DNA from: Alphaproteobacteria bacterium
GTDB lineage: Bacteria > Pseudomonadota > Alphaproteobacteria > UBA3830
Assembly (NCBI GenBank): GCA_017649895.1
Contig: JAGCFW010000017.1
Span: 1 to 40,824, forward strand
Length of the DNA: 40,824 nt
Reading direction: 5' to 3'
A program made the position numbers and the translations under genes. Below the pieces are notes generated by a model. The model did not search any database. It worked only from the letters and a program-made list of their open reading frames with translations, and had not been told where the DNA came from. This document shows positions 33,811-40,824 of the stretch, one piece after another. Position 1 is the stretch's first letter; every line of letters starts with the position of its first letter.

Positions 33811-35319
33811 CTACTCAGCTTTTTTGCTTGCTTTCTTTTTCGAAGCATCTCCTGCCGATGTCTTTCCTTTTGCATCCGACTTTTTTGCCGCAGCTTTCGG
33901 GGCTTTTTCGTCCGCAGAACTATCCTTTTTCTCAGAGGACTTCGTTGATTTTTTCGCTGCAGCTTTTTTAGCCGAACCGGATTTCGCGCTCGCAGCATCA
34001 TCCTTGAAGAAATCAAACGGCTCTTCGTCGATTGCGATTAATTCCTCGATCGAACATTTCTTTTCTTTCTTGGAAATTTCTCCCAACAAATAATCGACAA
34101 CCTTATTTTCGAGGACCGGTCCGATAATTGCGCTTGCCGCTTCCGGACGGTTGTAATACATATCGAAAATTGATTTTTCCTGCCCCGGATACATCATCGC
34201 AATATTTCTGATCGCCTGAACAACTTCATTTCTGGAAACGCGAATTTTTTCTTTCTTCGCGATTTCCGCAATCACAAATCCCAAGCGAACTCTCTTGATC
34301 GCAATTTCGCGACACTCTTTCTCAATTTCCGGAGTGAACTCTTTCTTCAAACGGTCCGCTTCTACCTTGATCTGCTTAACGACTTCCTTCTCCTCCGCAT
34401 CAATCATGTTGCTCGGAACTTCAAAATCATACATCTCTGTGATCTTGTCCAGCAGATCTCTTTTCATGATGTCCTTTGAAATGTACTCGTACTTCGCGAC
34501 CGCTCTGGATTTCGCCCAGGTTTTCGCCTTTTCCAGATCTTTATACCCGATGGATTTTGCGAACTCATCGTCCATTTTAAATTCTTCGGCCTTGAAAATC
34601 TTTTTGATCACGGCCGAGTAATGAATCTTCTTGCCCGCCAAAGCGCGATCTGAAAAATTCTCAGGGTAAGTTATGTCGAACTCCACGGTGTCATCAACTT
34701 TCGCTCCGACCAGATGCTTCCAAAAATCATCGACCAGCGTCTCGTCCCCGATAACGATTTCCAAATCTTCTATCTTTTCGTTCTTGTGCTTTTTAATTTT
34801 CGAAAGCATGTTGAGATCGATCGTAACCTTCTGGCCTTCCGCAACCTTTTTGGCTTTCGTATCTTCCTTCCAATTTTTAGCAGATTTTCGGATGTCTTCC
34901 AGAATTTTCTCAACCTCTTTTTCAGGTACTTCGGCCGTATGCTTTACCAACTCGATTTTCGAAAAATCGTGCAACTCAAAAGAAGGAATCAATTCGAACT
35001 TCATCTCGAACTCTATCCCCTTTTTATCTTCCTTAACAACATTCGTAACATAATTGAAGGAAATCGATAACTTTTCGTCCGATAAAACTTTCTTGGCAGC
35101 ATTATCTACGGCCGTTTGCTTCGACTCCGCAACGACACTTTCCCCGTACAAACGATTCACGATATCAAGAGGAACCTTTCCCGGACGAAAACCATCCATC
35201 TTCACCTTTTTCGCGATTTCCTGAAGCTTACCCCTTTTGACCTGCTCTACTTCCTCCAAGGTAATTAACACATTGTAGCACCGCTTAAGACCATCGCTGG
35301 TTCTGCTCAAAACCTTCAT
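33811..35319 (-). CDS. tig: Trigger factor with long Lys/Ala-rich C-terminal tail
   Basis: 502 residues, against about 430-450 for most homologues. The ribosome-binding GFRPGKVPLDIV signature is at ~residues 43-54 from the chosen start, followed by the FKBP-like PPIase domain and the helical arms (EIAKKEKIRVSRNEV, YPGQEKSIFDMY). The last ~62 residues are a repetitive Lys/Ala/Ser tail (AAAKKS, KAAAKKSDAKGK) like the tails of bacterial histone H1-type proteins, and would bind RNA or acidic surfaces. The ATG at 35319 follows GGGAG; the open frame extends six codons further with a TTG. Confidence 0.95.
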   Translation of the reverse strand: MKVLSRTSDGLKRCYNVLITLEEVEQVKRGKLQEIAKKVKMDGFRPGKVPLDIVNRLYGESVVAESKQTAVDNAAKKVLSDEKLSISFNYVTNVVKEDKKGIEFEMKFELIPSFELHDFSKIELVKHTAEVPEKEVEKILEDIRKSAKNWKEDTKAKKVAEGQKVTIDLNMLSKIKKHKNEKIEDLEIVIGDETLVDDFWKHLVGAKVDDTVEFDITYPENFSDRALAGKKIHYSAVIKKIFKAEEFKMDDEFAKSIGYKDLEKAKTWAKSRAVAKYEYISKDIMKRDLLDKITEMYDFEVPSNMIDAEEKEVVKQIKVEADRLKKEFTPEIEKECREIAIKRVRLGFVIAEIAKKEKIRVSRNEVVQAIRNIAMMYPGQEKSIFDMYYNRPEAASAIIGPVLENKVVDYLLGEISKKEKKCSIEELIAIDEEPFDFFKDDAASAKSGSAKKAAAKKSTKSSEKKDSSADEKAPKAAAKKSDAKGKTSAGDASKKKASKKAE

Positions 35320-35341
35320 AAAAAACTCCCTTATCAACTCC

Positions 35342-35426
35342 TGGTGCGAGCGAAGGGACTCGAACCCCCACGGCGTAAACCACCAGAACCTAAATCTGGC
35401 GTGTCTACCAGTTCCACCACGCTCGC
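35342..35426 (-). tRNA. tRNA-Leu (anticodon UAG), CCA encoded
   Basis: Read leftward the 85 bases fold as a class II tRNA: acceptor GCGAGCG paired with CGCTCGC, D arm with GGTAGAC, anticodon stem CCAGA/TCTGG with loop TTTAGGT, a long variable arm, T arm GGGTTCGAGTCCC, discriminator A and encoded CCA. It lies between arnA and tig. Confidence 0.96.
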
Positions 35427-35474
35427 AGTATCACATTCTGTATGTATACCATTTATTTTATCAACAAAAAACTA

Positions 35475-36488
35475 TTATTTAAAATAAAAGTCCATTGTCT
35501 TGGTTAACAAATCATCCATATTTACAACGGGTTTCCAGCCCAAAATCGACTCCGCTCTTTTGATGGACGGAACACGTCTGTTTACGTCTTGATATGATTT
35601 TCCGTAATAGTCCGACGAGCTTGTCACGACAATTTCAACTTTACTCGCGTTCTCTTTCAGCTTTTCATATTCGGACGCCAACCCTTTGATCTTATAAGCC
35701 AAATCTTTGATGCTCAACTCGTTGTAAGGATTCCCGATGTTAAAAATTTGTTTGTCCGCACAATTGTTTTTGTTCTCGACGATTTTAATCAGCGCATCGA
35801 TTCCATCCGAGATATAAGTGAAGCAACGAACCTGACTGCCGCCGTCCACCAAATTCAGATTTTTTCCGTGCAAAATGTTGCTTAAAAATTGAGTCACGAC
35901 ACGCGAACTTCCGTTGTTCGGATTGGTGATGTCATCAAGTCGCGGCCCAATCCAATTGAAAGGACGGAACAAAGTGTAATGCAAATCGTATTTGTTTCCG
36001 GCGGCGTAAATCACGCGGTCCATCATCTGCTTCGAACAGGAATAAATCCACCTTTGTTTGCAGATTGGCCCGGTGACGCAGCTTGAATTTTCTTCATCGA
36101 ATTCCTCATCATTACACATGCCGTAAACCTCTGAAGTCGATGGAAAAATCACGCGCTTTTTGTACTTGATCGCCAAGCGAACGATGCGCAAATTCGCCTC
36201 AAAATCCAATTCGAAAATTCTCAACGGATCCTGCACATAAACCAACGGACTCGCAATCGCCGCCAACGGGAAAACCACGTCGCAATTTTTCACGGAATCT
36301 TCCATCAGATCGAAATCTTTCAAAATATCCGATTGAACAAAATTGAAACGGTCTTGTCCTATCAAATGGCCGATCTTCGCAGACGAAATATCCATCGCAG
36401 TAATATTCCAATCGCTGTGACGATCCAAAATTGCCTCGCACAAATGACTCCCGATAAAACCACCGGCTCCGACTATTAAAATATTCAC
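35475..36488 (-). CDS. UDP-glucuronate decarboxylase (stand-alone ArnA C-terminal domain)
   Basis: 337 residues, closely matching the dehydrogenase/decarboxylase half of ArnA. Visible are the Rossmann motif GAGGFIGS (7-14), FELDFEANLRIVR, PSTSEVYGMC with the catalytic Ser-Glu pair, WIYSCSKQ (Tyr-x-x-x-Lys), TLFRPFNWIGPRLD, RCFTYISDGIDAL and the C-terminal YYGKSYQDVNRRVPSI stretch. It oxidises and decarboxylates UDP-glucuronate to UDP-4-keto-pentose. The N-terminal formyltransferase half found in enteric ArnA is absent. The start is GTG at 36488 after AGGAG. Last gene of the arn operon. Confidence 0.93.
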   Translation of the reverse strand: MNILIVGAGGFIGSHLCEAILDRHSDWNITAMDISSAKIGHLIGQDRFNFVQSDILKDFDLMEDSVKNCDVVFPLAAIASPLVYVQDPLRIFELDFEANLRIVRLAIKYKKRVIFPSTSEVYGMCNDEEFDEENSSCVTGPICKQRWIYSCSKQMMDRVIYAAGNKYDLHYTLFRPFNWIGPRLDDITNPNNGSSRVVTQFLSNILHGKNLNLVDGGSQVRCFTYISDGIDALIKIVENKNNCADKQIFNIGNPYNELSIKDLAYKIKGLASEYEKLKENASKVEIVVTSSSDYYGKSYQDVNRRVPSIKRAESILGWKPVVNMDDLLTKTMDFYFK

Positions 36489-36515
36489 TCTTTTATCTCC
36501 TAACTTTTTAAAAAA

Positions 36516-37571
36516 TTACTTCGATTTTGTTTTCGAACTTTTCTTTTCCGATTTTTCTAAAATTTCTCTAATTACAAATCGCGGATGATCGCAAACCGCA
36601 AAGTAAGCGCGACCGAGATATTCACCCAACAATCCGATTCCCAAAATGATCACACTCAGCAGCAAAAACACAAATGCAAAATGCAGCCCGAATCCGTGAT
36701 GATGTCCGACGACTTTCTTAAAAACCTCAACGAAAAAGTAAATCAAACTCGCGAAGGAAATCGTCATTCCCACCATCGTAAATGCCTGCAGCGGAGCGAG
36801 AGAAAATCCCGTCATTAAATCAAAAGTAATACGAATCAACTTGTACAAATTGTACTTCGAATCACCCGCTTTTCTCTCCTGATGTGTGACCGGAAAATCT
36901 ACGGGATTTCCCGCGAATTTTTGCGCCAACGCCGTGATGAAAGTCGATGTCTCGCGAGTTTTCACGACCTCATCAATGATGTATCTTTTGTAGGCGCGGA
37001 GCATGCATCCGTGATCGCGCATATGAATTCCCGTTGTTTTCGCGCGGAACCAATTTACGGTTTTCGAAGCGTAGGTTCTAAACCAATTATCGTGGCGCTT
37101 TTTTCGATATCCGCCGACCAAATCATAACCCTCTTTCATTTTTTCGAGCAGATCGGGAATCTCTTCCGGAAGATTTTGCAAATCGGCATCAAGGGTCACA
37201 ACAACCTCTCCGCGCACATGTTCAAATCCCGCCAAAATCGCGACATACTGACCGTAATTGCCGTTGAACGAAATCACACGAACGACATCCGAACGTTTTT
37301 TAAAAAGATCGCGCAGCATTTGCGGAGTTTTGTCCGAACTTCCGTCGTCAACAAAGATCAGCTCATAACTATGCCCGTAATCGTCCATGGTCCCCAAAAC
37401 GCGAGTCGACAACGCCTCCATATTTTCCTGTTCATTGAAAACGGGAATCACTATCGAGACTTCCACTTCACCCTTTTTTTTGGTCAGCGCTTTTTTCGCT
37501 GCTGATTTTTTTTCGGTCGCGGATTTTTTCGTCGCAACTTTTTTAGTCTTCGTTTTTTCCTTCTTTTCCAT
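36516..37571 (-). CDS. arnC: ArnC-like undecaprenyl-phosphate aminoarabinose transferase with Lys/Ala extension
   Basis: 351 residues. After a 33-residue Lys/Ala/Thr-rich extension the GT2 domain begins (VSIVIPVFNEQENM, IFVDDGSSD, LDADLQNLPEEIP), then GCMLRAYKR and ERKAGDSKYNLYKL, two membrane helices and a basic tail. E. coli ArnC (322 residues) transfers 4-formamido-L-arabinose from UDP to undecaprenyl phosphate. DPM1/GtrB-type transferases are the alternative, but the operon context supports ArnC. The extension resembles the trigger-factor tail. Confidence 0.88.
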   Translation of the reverse strand: MEKKEKTKTKKVATKKSATEKKSAAKKALTKKKGEVEVSIVIPVFNEQENMEALSTRVLGTMDDYGHSYELIFVDDGSSDKTPQMLRDLFKKRSDVVRVISFNGNYGQYVAILAGFEHVRGEVVVTLDADLQNLPEEIPDLLEKMKEGYDLVGGYRKKRHDNWFRTYASKTVNWFRAKTTGIHMRDHGCMLRAYKRYIIDEVVKTRETSTFITALAQKFAGNPVDFPVTHQERKAGDSKYNLYKLIRITFDLMTGFSLAPLQAFTMVGMTISFASLIYFFVEVFKKVVGHHHGFGLHFAFVFLLLSVIILGIGLLGEYLGRAYFAVCDHPRFVIREILEKSEKKSSKTKSK

Positions 37572-37579
37572 CGAAACCC

Positions 37580-38731
37580 CTACTCAAAAAACTTCTTCAC
37601 CATATCGATTATGTAATCTTGATCGGATTCTTGCAATGCGTAATACAACGGCAGACAAACTATGCGCTCGCCGACGAATTCCGCTTCCGGAAAATCTCCT
37701 TTTTTGAAACCGAATTCGTTTTGATAATAGCTGAACAAATGCAACGGCGTGTAGTAAGGAGTCGTGCCGATAGAATTTTCCTTCAGGAATGACATGAAGT
37801 CGTCACGCTTTTCGGAATCGGCCAGGCAGATCGGGAACAGATGTCCGGAATGAGTGAAATCATACGGAGGAATTCCCTGCATCGCAAACTTGTCGCCCAT
37901 GTCCGCGAAAGCCTCACGATATCTGTTCGCCAGGCATCTGCGACGCTTGTTCATCATTTCAACTTCGCTCAACTGATGCAATCCGATCGCCGCCTGAATG
38001 TCCGACATATTGCTTTTGAATCCCGGAAAAACTACGTCGTAATAAGTGCTCCCGTTTTTCGAAAATCTGTCCCAGATCGAGCGATCAATTCCATGAAATC
38101 TTTGCAAACCCAAAGTCTTCACTTCGCTTTCTGAATCCAAAACGACGCATCCGCCTTCGCCCGAAGTCATATTTTTGATCGGATGAAAACTGAACACCTG
38201 AATATCCCCGAAAGTTCCGATTCTGCGCCCTTTGTAGGAAGTCCCAACCGCATGTGCGGAATCCTCGATCACTCGCAAATTTCTTCTCTTCGCGATTTCG
38301 TAAAGCGGATCCAAATCGACCGGCAAACCCGCATAATGTACCGGCATAATCGCCTTGGTTTTTTCGGTGCATGCCTCCTCGATTTTTTTCACATCTATGT
38401 TGAAAGTATCCCTTTCGATGTCAACAAAAATGGGACGCGCGCCCAACATCGCAATCACATTTGCCGTCGCAACGAAGGTCAACGGAGTCGTGATAACTTC
38501 ATCGCCCGGTTTGATTCCGATCGCAATCAACGATGCATGAAGTCCGGCCGTCGCCGAAGTGAAACAAGCCGCTTTTCTGTCACCAAAATATTTACTCAAT
38601 TCGGCTTCGAATTTTTGAGTCAATGGCCCCGTCGCCAACCATCCGGAATCCAAAACTTTCACAACTTCATCGATTGTCTCTTTACTAATTGTAGGTCTAG
38701 AAAGAGGAAGAAACTTTTCAACTTTTTGCAA
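37580..38731 (-). CDS. arnB: UDP-4-amino-4-deoxy-L-arabinose aminotransferase ArnB
   Basis: 383 residues, a DegT/DnrJ/EryC1 PLP enzyme. SATAGLHASLIAIGIKPGDEVI, KAIMPVHYAG, IEDSAHAVGTSYKGRRIG and SFHPIKNMTSGEGG (Lys that binds PLP) match ArnB closely. It aminates the UDP-4-keto-pentose made by the decarboxylase, with glutamate as likely donor. The start is TTG at 38731, nine bases after AGGAG, and it overlaps the end of the ArnE/F-like gene by 14 bp. Confidence 0.93.
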   Translation of the reverse strand: MQKVEKFLPLSRPTISKETIDEVVKVLDSGWLATGPLTQKFEAELSKYFGDRKAACFTSATAGLHASLIAIGIKPGDEVITTPLTFVATANVIAMLGARPIFVDIERDTFNIDVKKIEEACTEKTKAIMPVHYAGLPVDLDPLYEIAKRRNLRVIEDSAHAVGTSYKGRRIGTFGDIQVFSFHPIKNMTSGEGGCVVLDSESEVKTLGLQRFHGIDRSIWDRFSKNGSTYYDVVFPGFKSNMSDIQAAIGLHQLSEVEMMNKRRRCLANRYREAFADMGDKFAMQGIPPYDFTHSGHLFPICLADSEKRDDFMSFLKENSIGTTPYYTPLHLFSYYQNEFGFKKGDFPEAEFVGERIVCLPLYYALQESDQDYIIDMVKKFFE

Positions 38732-39071
38732 CGAAAATTACTCCTATAAAAACCAAAAAAATTCCGAAAATTCTGTAGATATTTACATCTTCTCCGAAAA
38801 AAAACCATCCGCCGACAGCAGCCAAAACGAAGGACAAACTTCCGAACGGATACAAAAAACTCAGCTCAAATTGATTCAGCAAATAAATCCACAACAAAAA
38901 TGAAAGGACAAAAATTATGCCGCCGATCCAGATATTTACGTTGCACAGCATCGCCAAAAATATTCCCCAAAGCGATTGAGAAAAATCCAGGGTTTTTGCG
39001 CCGTTTTTCAAAAACAATTGGGCAGCGGTGTTAATGCAAACTTGGAATAAAATCAAAAAATAATTCATCAT
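38718..39071 (-). CDS. SMR/EamA-like flippase subunit (ArnE/ArnF-like)
   Basis: 117 residues with four membrane helices. NTAAQLFLKNGA near the start and FELSFLYPFGSLSFVLAAVGGWFFFGE are as in the small ArnE/ArnF proteins that flip undecaprenyl-phosphate-Ara4N across the inner membrane. Only one subunit is encoded here, whereas E. coli uses a pair; a homodimer is possible. ATG overlaps the arnT stop by 4 bp. Confidence 0.83.
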   Translation of the reverse strand: MMNYFLILFQVCINTAAQLFLKNGAKTLDFSQSLWGIFLAMLCNVNIWIGGIIFVLSFLLWIYLLNQFELSFLYPFGSLSFVLAAVGGWFFFGEDVNIYRIFGIFLVFIGVIFVAKS

Positions 39072-40732
39072 TTGTTAGATATCACTATAAAATTTTCATC
39101 AAAAATATGCACGTTATGAACCTGCGTTTTTTCCGCAAAAACTTTTCGATAATCTTCGCGTGATAGTACCAGAAAAATCCGCTGTTTTGTAGTGTCCCAC
39201 AATTCCCAAAATTTTTCTTTTGAAATCACCTTGCTTTTTTCCGGTTCTGCATTCGCTCCGAATTCCAAATCTCTGATGGAATCGACCACCCCAGTTGTAT
39301 CATTCAAATAAACGGGAAAATCCTGAAAATAATGGTAATAGAGAAAAACTAAATCGTCTTTCGTTTTATTCGCTCGAACATATTTCGCAACTTTTTTCGT
39401 AGAAGGCTTTTTCTCTTCCTGATAATAAGCTGCAAGCTTGTTAATCGTCCATAACATGTTTCCCGATAAAAATATGCAAATCACCACGGCCATTTTTTTC
39501 GGAATTTTCGAAAAAATCGCAAACAGAAAAACTATCCCGATCGCAACTAAACTTATGATAACCACGTTCAATAAAATCCGCGCGTCGGCATTTTGCAACA
39601 CATCGCTTACTTCGTCTCGTGAAACATAATAGGCGATCCCCGCCGCAAAAAATAAAACGATATTTATGACCGCCCCTGCTCGAAACTCCGTCTTATTGCA
39701 TTCATCGATAAACACTGCTGTTAACAAAGCGAGCGGAGGAACAATCGGCAAAATATACGGAATCAGTTTCGAATGAGAAAAAGAAAAAAATCCGAAAATA
39801 CCAAAAATCCAACACGCCAAAAATATATTTTCGGAATTTTTCTCAAAAGATCTTTTCACTAAATTTTTCAAGGACGCGATCGAAAATCCTATCCACGGAA
39901 TCATTCCGGCAAAAATTATCGGAATGAAAAACCATGCCGGCTGATATCGATAATGCATTTTCGTCGTGTATCGCAAAAAATGCTCCACAACAAAATAGTG
40001 ATACAAAAAATCATGATTTCTTTGCGCCGCTAAAACATGCCACGGCAAAAATATCGCCAAAAAAACCAAGATCCCCGGAACATACAAAATCTCTTTCAAT
40101 TTTCTCCAATTATTCGTGAATAACATCCACAAAAAAACGACAAATCCGGGAAGAATTGCACCGATCAATCCTTTGGTCAGACACGCCAAAGCCGCCAAAG
40201 CATACATCGCAATGATCAAATATTTTTTCGGAATTTTCGATCGATTTTCTTTAACAAAAGCCAGAAAAAATGCCCACAAACTTCCGCACAGCAAAACGGA
40301 GAGAACCAAATCCAAAATTATCAAATGGCTCAGTCCGTAATACAAAACGCTCGTGGCGAGAATTCCCGCCGCCATAACCCCGACGTTGCGCGAATAACAT
40401 TTTGCTCCAACATAAAAAACCGAAAGACATCCGAGAATCGCAAACAAAACAATCCAAAATCGCATAGAAGTTTCATTGATTCCTGCTACCTTAATTGACG
40501 CCGCTTGCATCCAATAAAACAGCGGAGGTTTTTCGAAATATTTCATTCCGTCCAAACGCGGCGTGACATAATCTCCAGTCACAACCATTTCGCGAGGAAT
40601 TTCCACGTAACGACCTTCATCCGGCGACGCGAAAGGACGATTCCCCATTTCAAAAGAAAAAAATATCCCCAGAATTATGATTAAGAAAGACAGACCTTTT
40701 AAGCCTTTTGGCCAAACTTCGTTTTGCGTCAT
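39068..40732 (-). CDS. arnT: ArnT-like lipid A aminoarabinose transferase (GT83)
   Basis: 554 residues, about 12 membrane helices then a periplasmic C-terminal domain. The first periplasmic loop has RPFASPDEGRYVEIPREMVVTGDYVTPRLDG and KYFEKPPLFYW, the Asp-Glu acidic loop and KPP typical of the PMT/ArnT family. It moves Ara4N from the undecaprenyl carrier to lipid A, lowering negative charge. It is the first gene of the leftward operon arnT, arnE/F-like, arnB, arnC, decarboxylase. The ribosome site is weak. Confidence 0.88.
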   Translation of the reverse strand: MTQNEVWPKGLKGLSFLIIILGIFFSFEMGNRPFASPDEGRYVEIPREMVVTGDYVTPRLDGMKYFEKPPLFYWMQAASIKVAGINETSMRFWIVLFAILGCLSVFYVGAKCYSRNVGVMAAGILATSVLYYGLSHLIILDLVLSVLLCGSLWAFFLAFVKENRSKIPKKYLIIAMYALAALACLTKGLIGAILPGFVVFLWMLFTNNWRKLKEILYVPGILVFLAIFLPWHVLAAQRNHDFLYHYFVVEHFLRYTTKMHYRYQPAWFFIPIIFAGMIPWIGFSIASLKNLVKRSFEKNSENIFLACWIFGIFGFFSFSHSKLIPYILPIVPPLALLTAVFIDECNKTEFRAGAVINIVLFFAAGIAYYVSRDEVSDVLQNADARILLNVVIISLVAIGIVFLFAIFSKIPKKMAVVICIFLSGNMLWTINKLAAYYQEEKKPSTKKVAKYVRANKTKDDLVFLYYHYFQDFPVYLNDTTGVVDSIRDLEFGANAEPEKSKVISKEKFWELWDTTKQRIFLVLSREDYRKVFAEKTQVHNVHIFDENFIVISNK

Positions 40733-40798
40733 AGAATTACATCCAAAAAATTACAAGTTCATTTCGCTCCATTATCTGCAAAACTTCGACAGCCCTCC

Positions 40799-40824
40799 TG
40801 GAGCGGGTGAAGGGAATCGAACCC
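40799..40824 (-). tRNA. 3' part of a tRNA, probably tRNA-Gly (cut by window edge)
   Basis: Read leftward it gives the T arm GGGTTCGATTCCC, an acceptor strand ending CACCCGC, discriminator T and CCA. A T discriminator with a GCGGGTG acceptor is typical of glycine tRNAs. The anticodon lies outside the window. Confidence 0.75.

Noticed and set aside
1-40824. CRISPR arrays, prophage or toxin-antitoxin modules
   Set aside because: No regularly spaced repeats, no cas, phage structural or paired toxin-antitoxin genes were seen.

Overview
This window looks like chromosome from a low-GC, host-associated alphaproteobacterium, probably of the Holosporales/Paracaedibacter type. That placement is inferred from gene content: a divK-pleD type pair, a conserved alphaproteobacterial MarR regulator next to rsmE, two AmpG-type permeases, an Ara4N lipid A cluster, several exported ankyrin and leucine-rich-repeat proteins, and decayed insertion sequences. 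No ribosomal RNA is present, so the placement is not proven.

Layout: 1-720 holds the remains of two insertion sequences (the end of an IS481-type transposase and a frameshifted IS982-type transposase). 800-2098 is an exported ankyrin protein with a recent 129-bp internal duplication. 2129-9548 is read leftward: typA, an AmpG-type permease (AmpG2), a three-gene ABC importer operon (binding protein, permease, ATPase) and a second AmpG-type permease (AmpG1). The importer sits between two ~158-bp direct copies of the 3' end of AmpG2, and AmpG1 now takes its start codon from one copy. 9640-16307 is an accessory island of exported proteins: ankyrin, a pair of related small proteins, a basic protein, an unknown protein and a 754-residue LRR-ankyrin fusion.

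16499-18155 is a DivK/PleD-like pair in which the receiver domains have lost phosphorylation residues but the diguanylate cyclase domain looks intact. 18266-27641 is a lipoprotein followed by a compact division and peptidoglycan cluster (ftsL, ftsI, murE, murF, mraY, murD, ftsW) that lacks rsmH before it and murG and later genes after it. An exported LRR protein follows at 27862-28995.

29065-35426 is leftward housekeeping: a GntP-type permease, MarR regulator, rsmE, a SPOR-domain membrane protein, clpP, tig and tRNA-Leu(UAG). 35475-40732 is a leftward five-gene operon for 4-amino-4-deoxy-L-arabinose modification of lipid A (arnT, an ArnE/F-like subunit, arnB, arnC and the decarboxylase half of arnA) without the formyltransferase and deformylase of the classical pathway. 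The window ends inside a probable tRNA-Gly.

Together the genes suggest a bacterium that keeps and recycles peptidoglycan (mur/fts genes plus AmpG), masks its lipid A charge against cationic peptides, and exports repeat-scaffold proteins that may meet host proteins. The most unusual items are the recombination scar around the importer operon, the hairpin over the importer's ribosome binding site, the degenerate DivK-PleD receivers, the shared signal-peptide style of the exported proteins, and the lysine/alanine-rich tails on trigger factor and ArnC.
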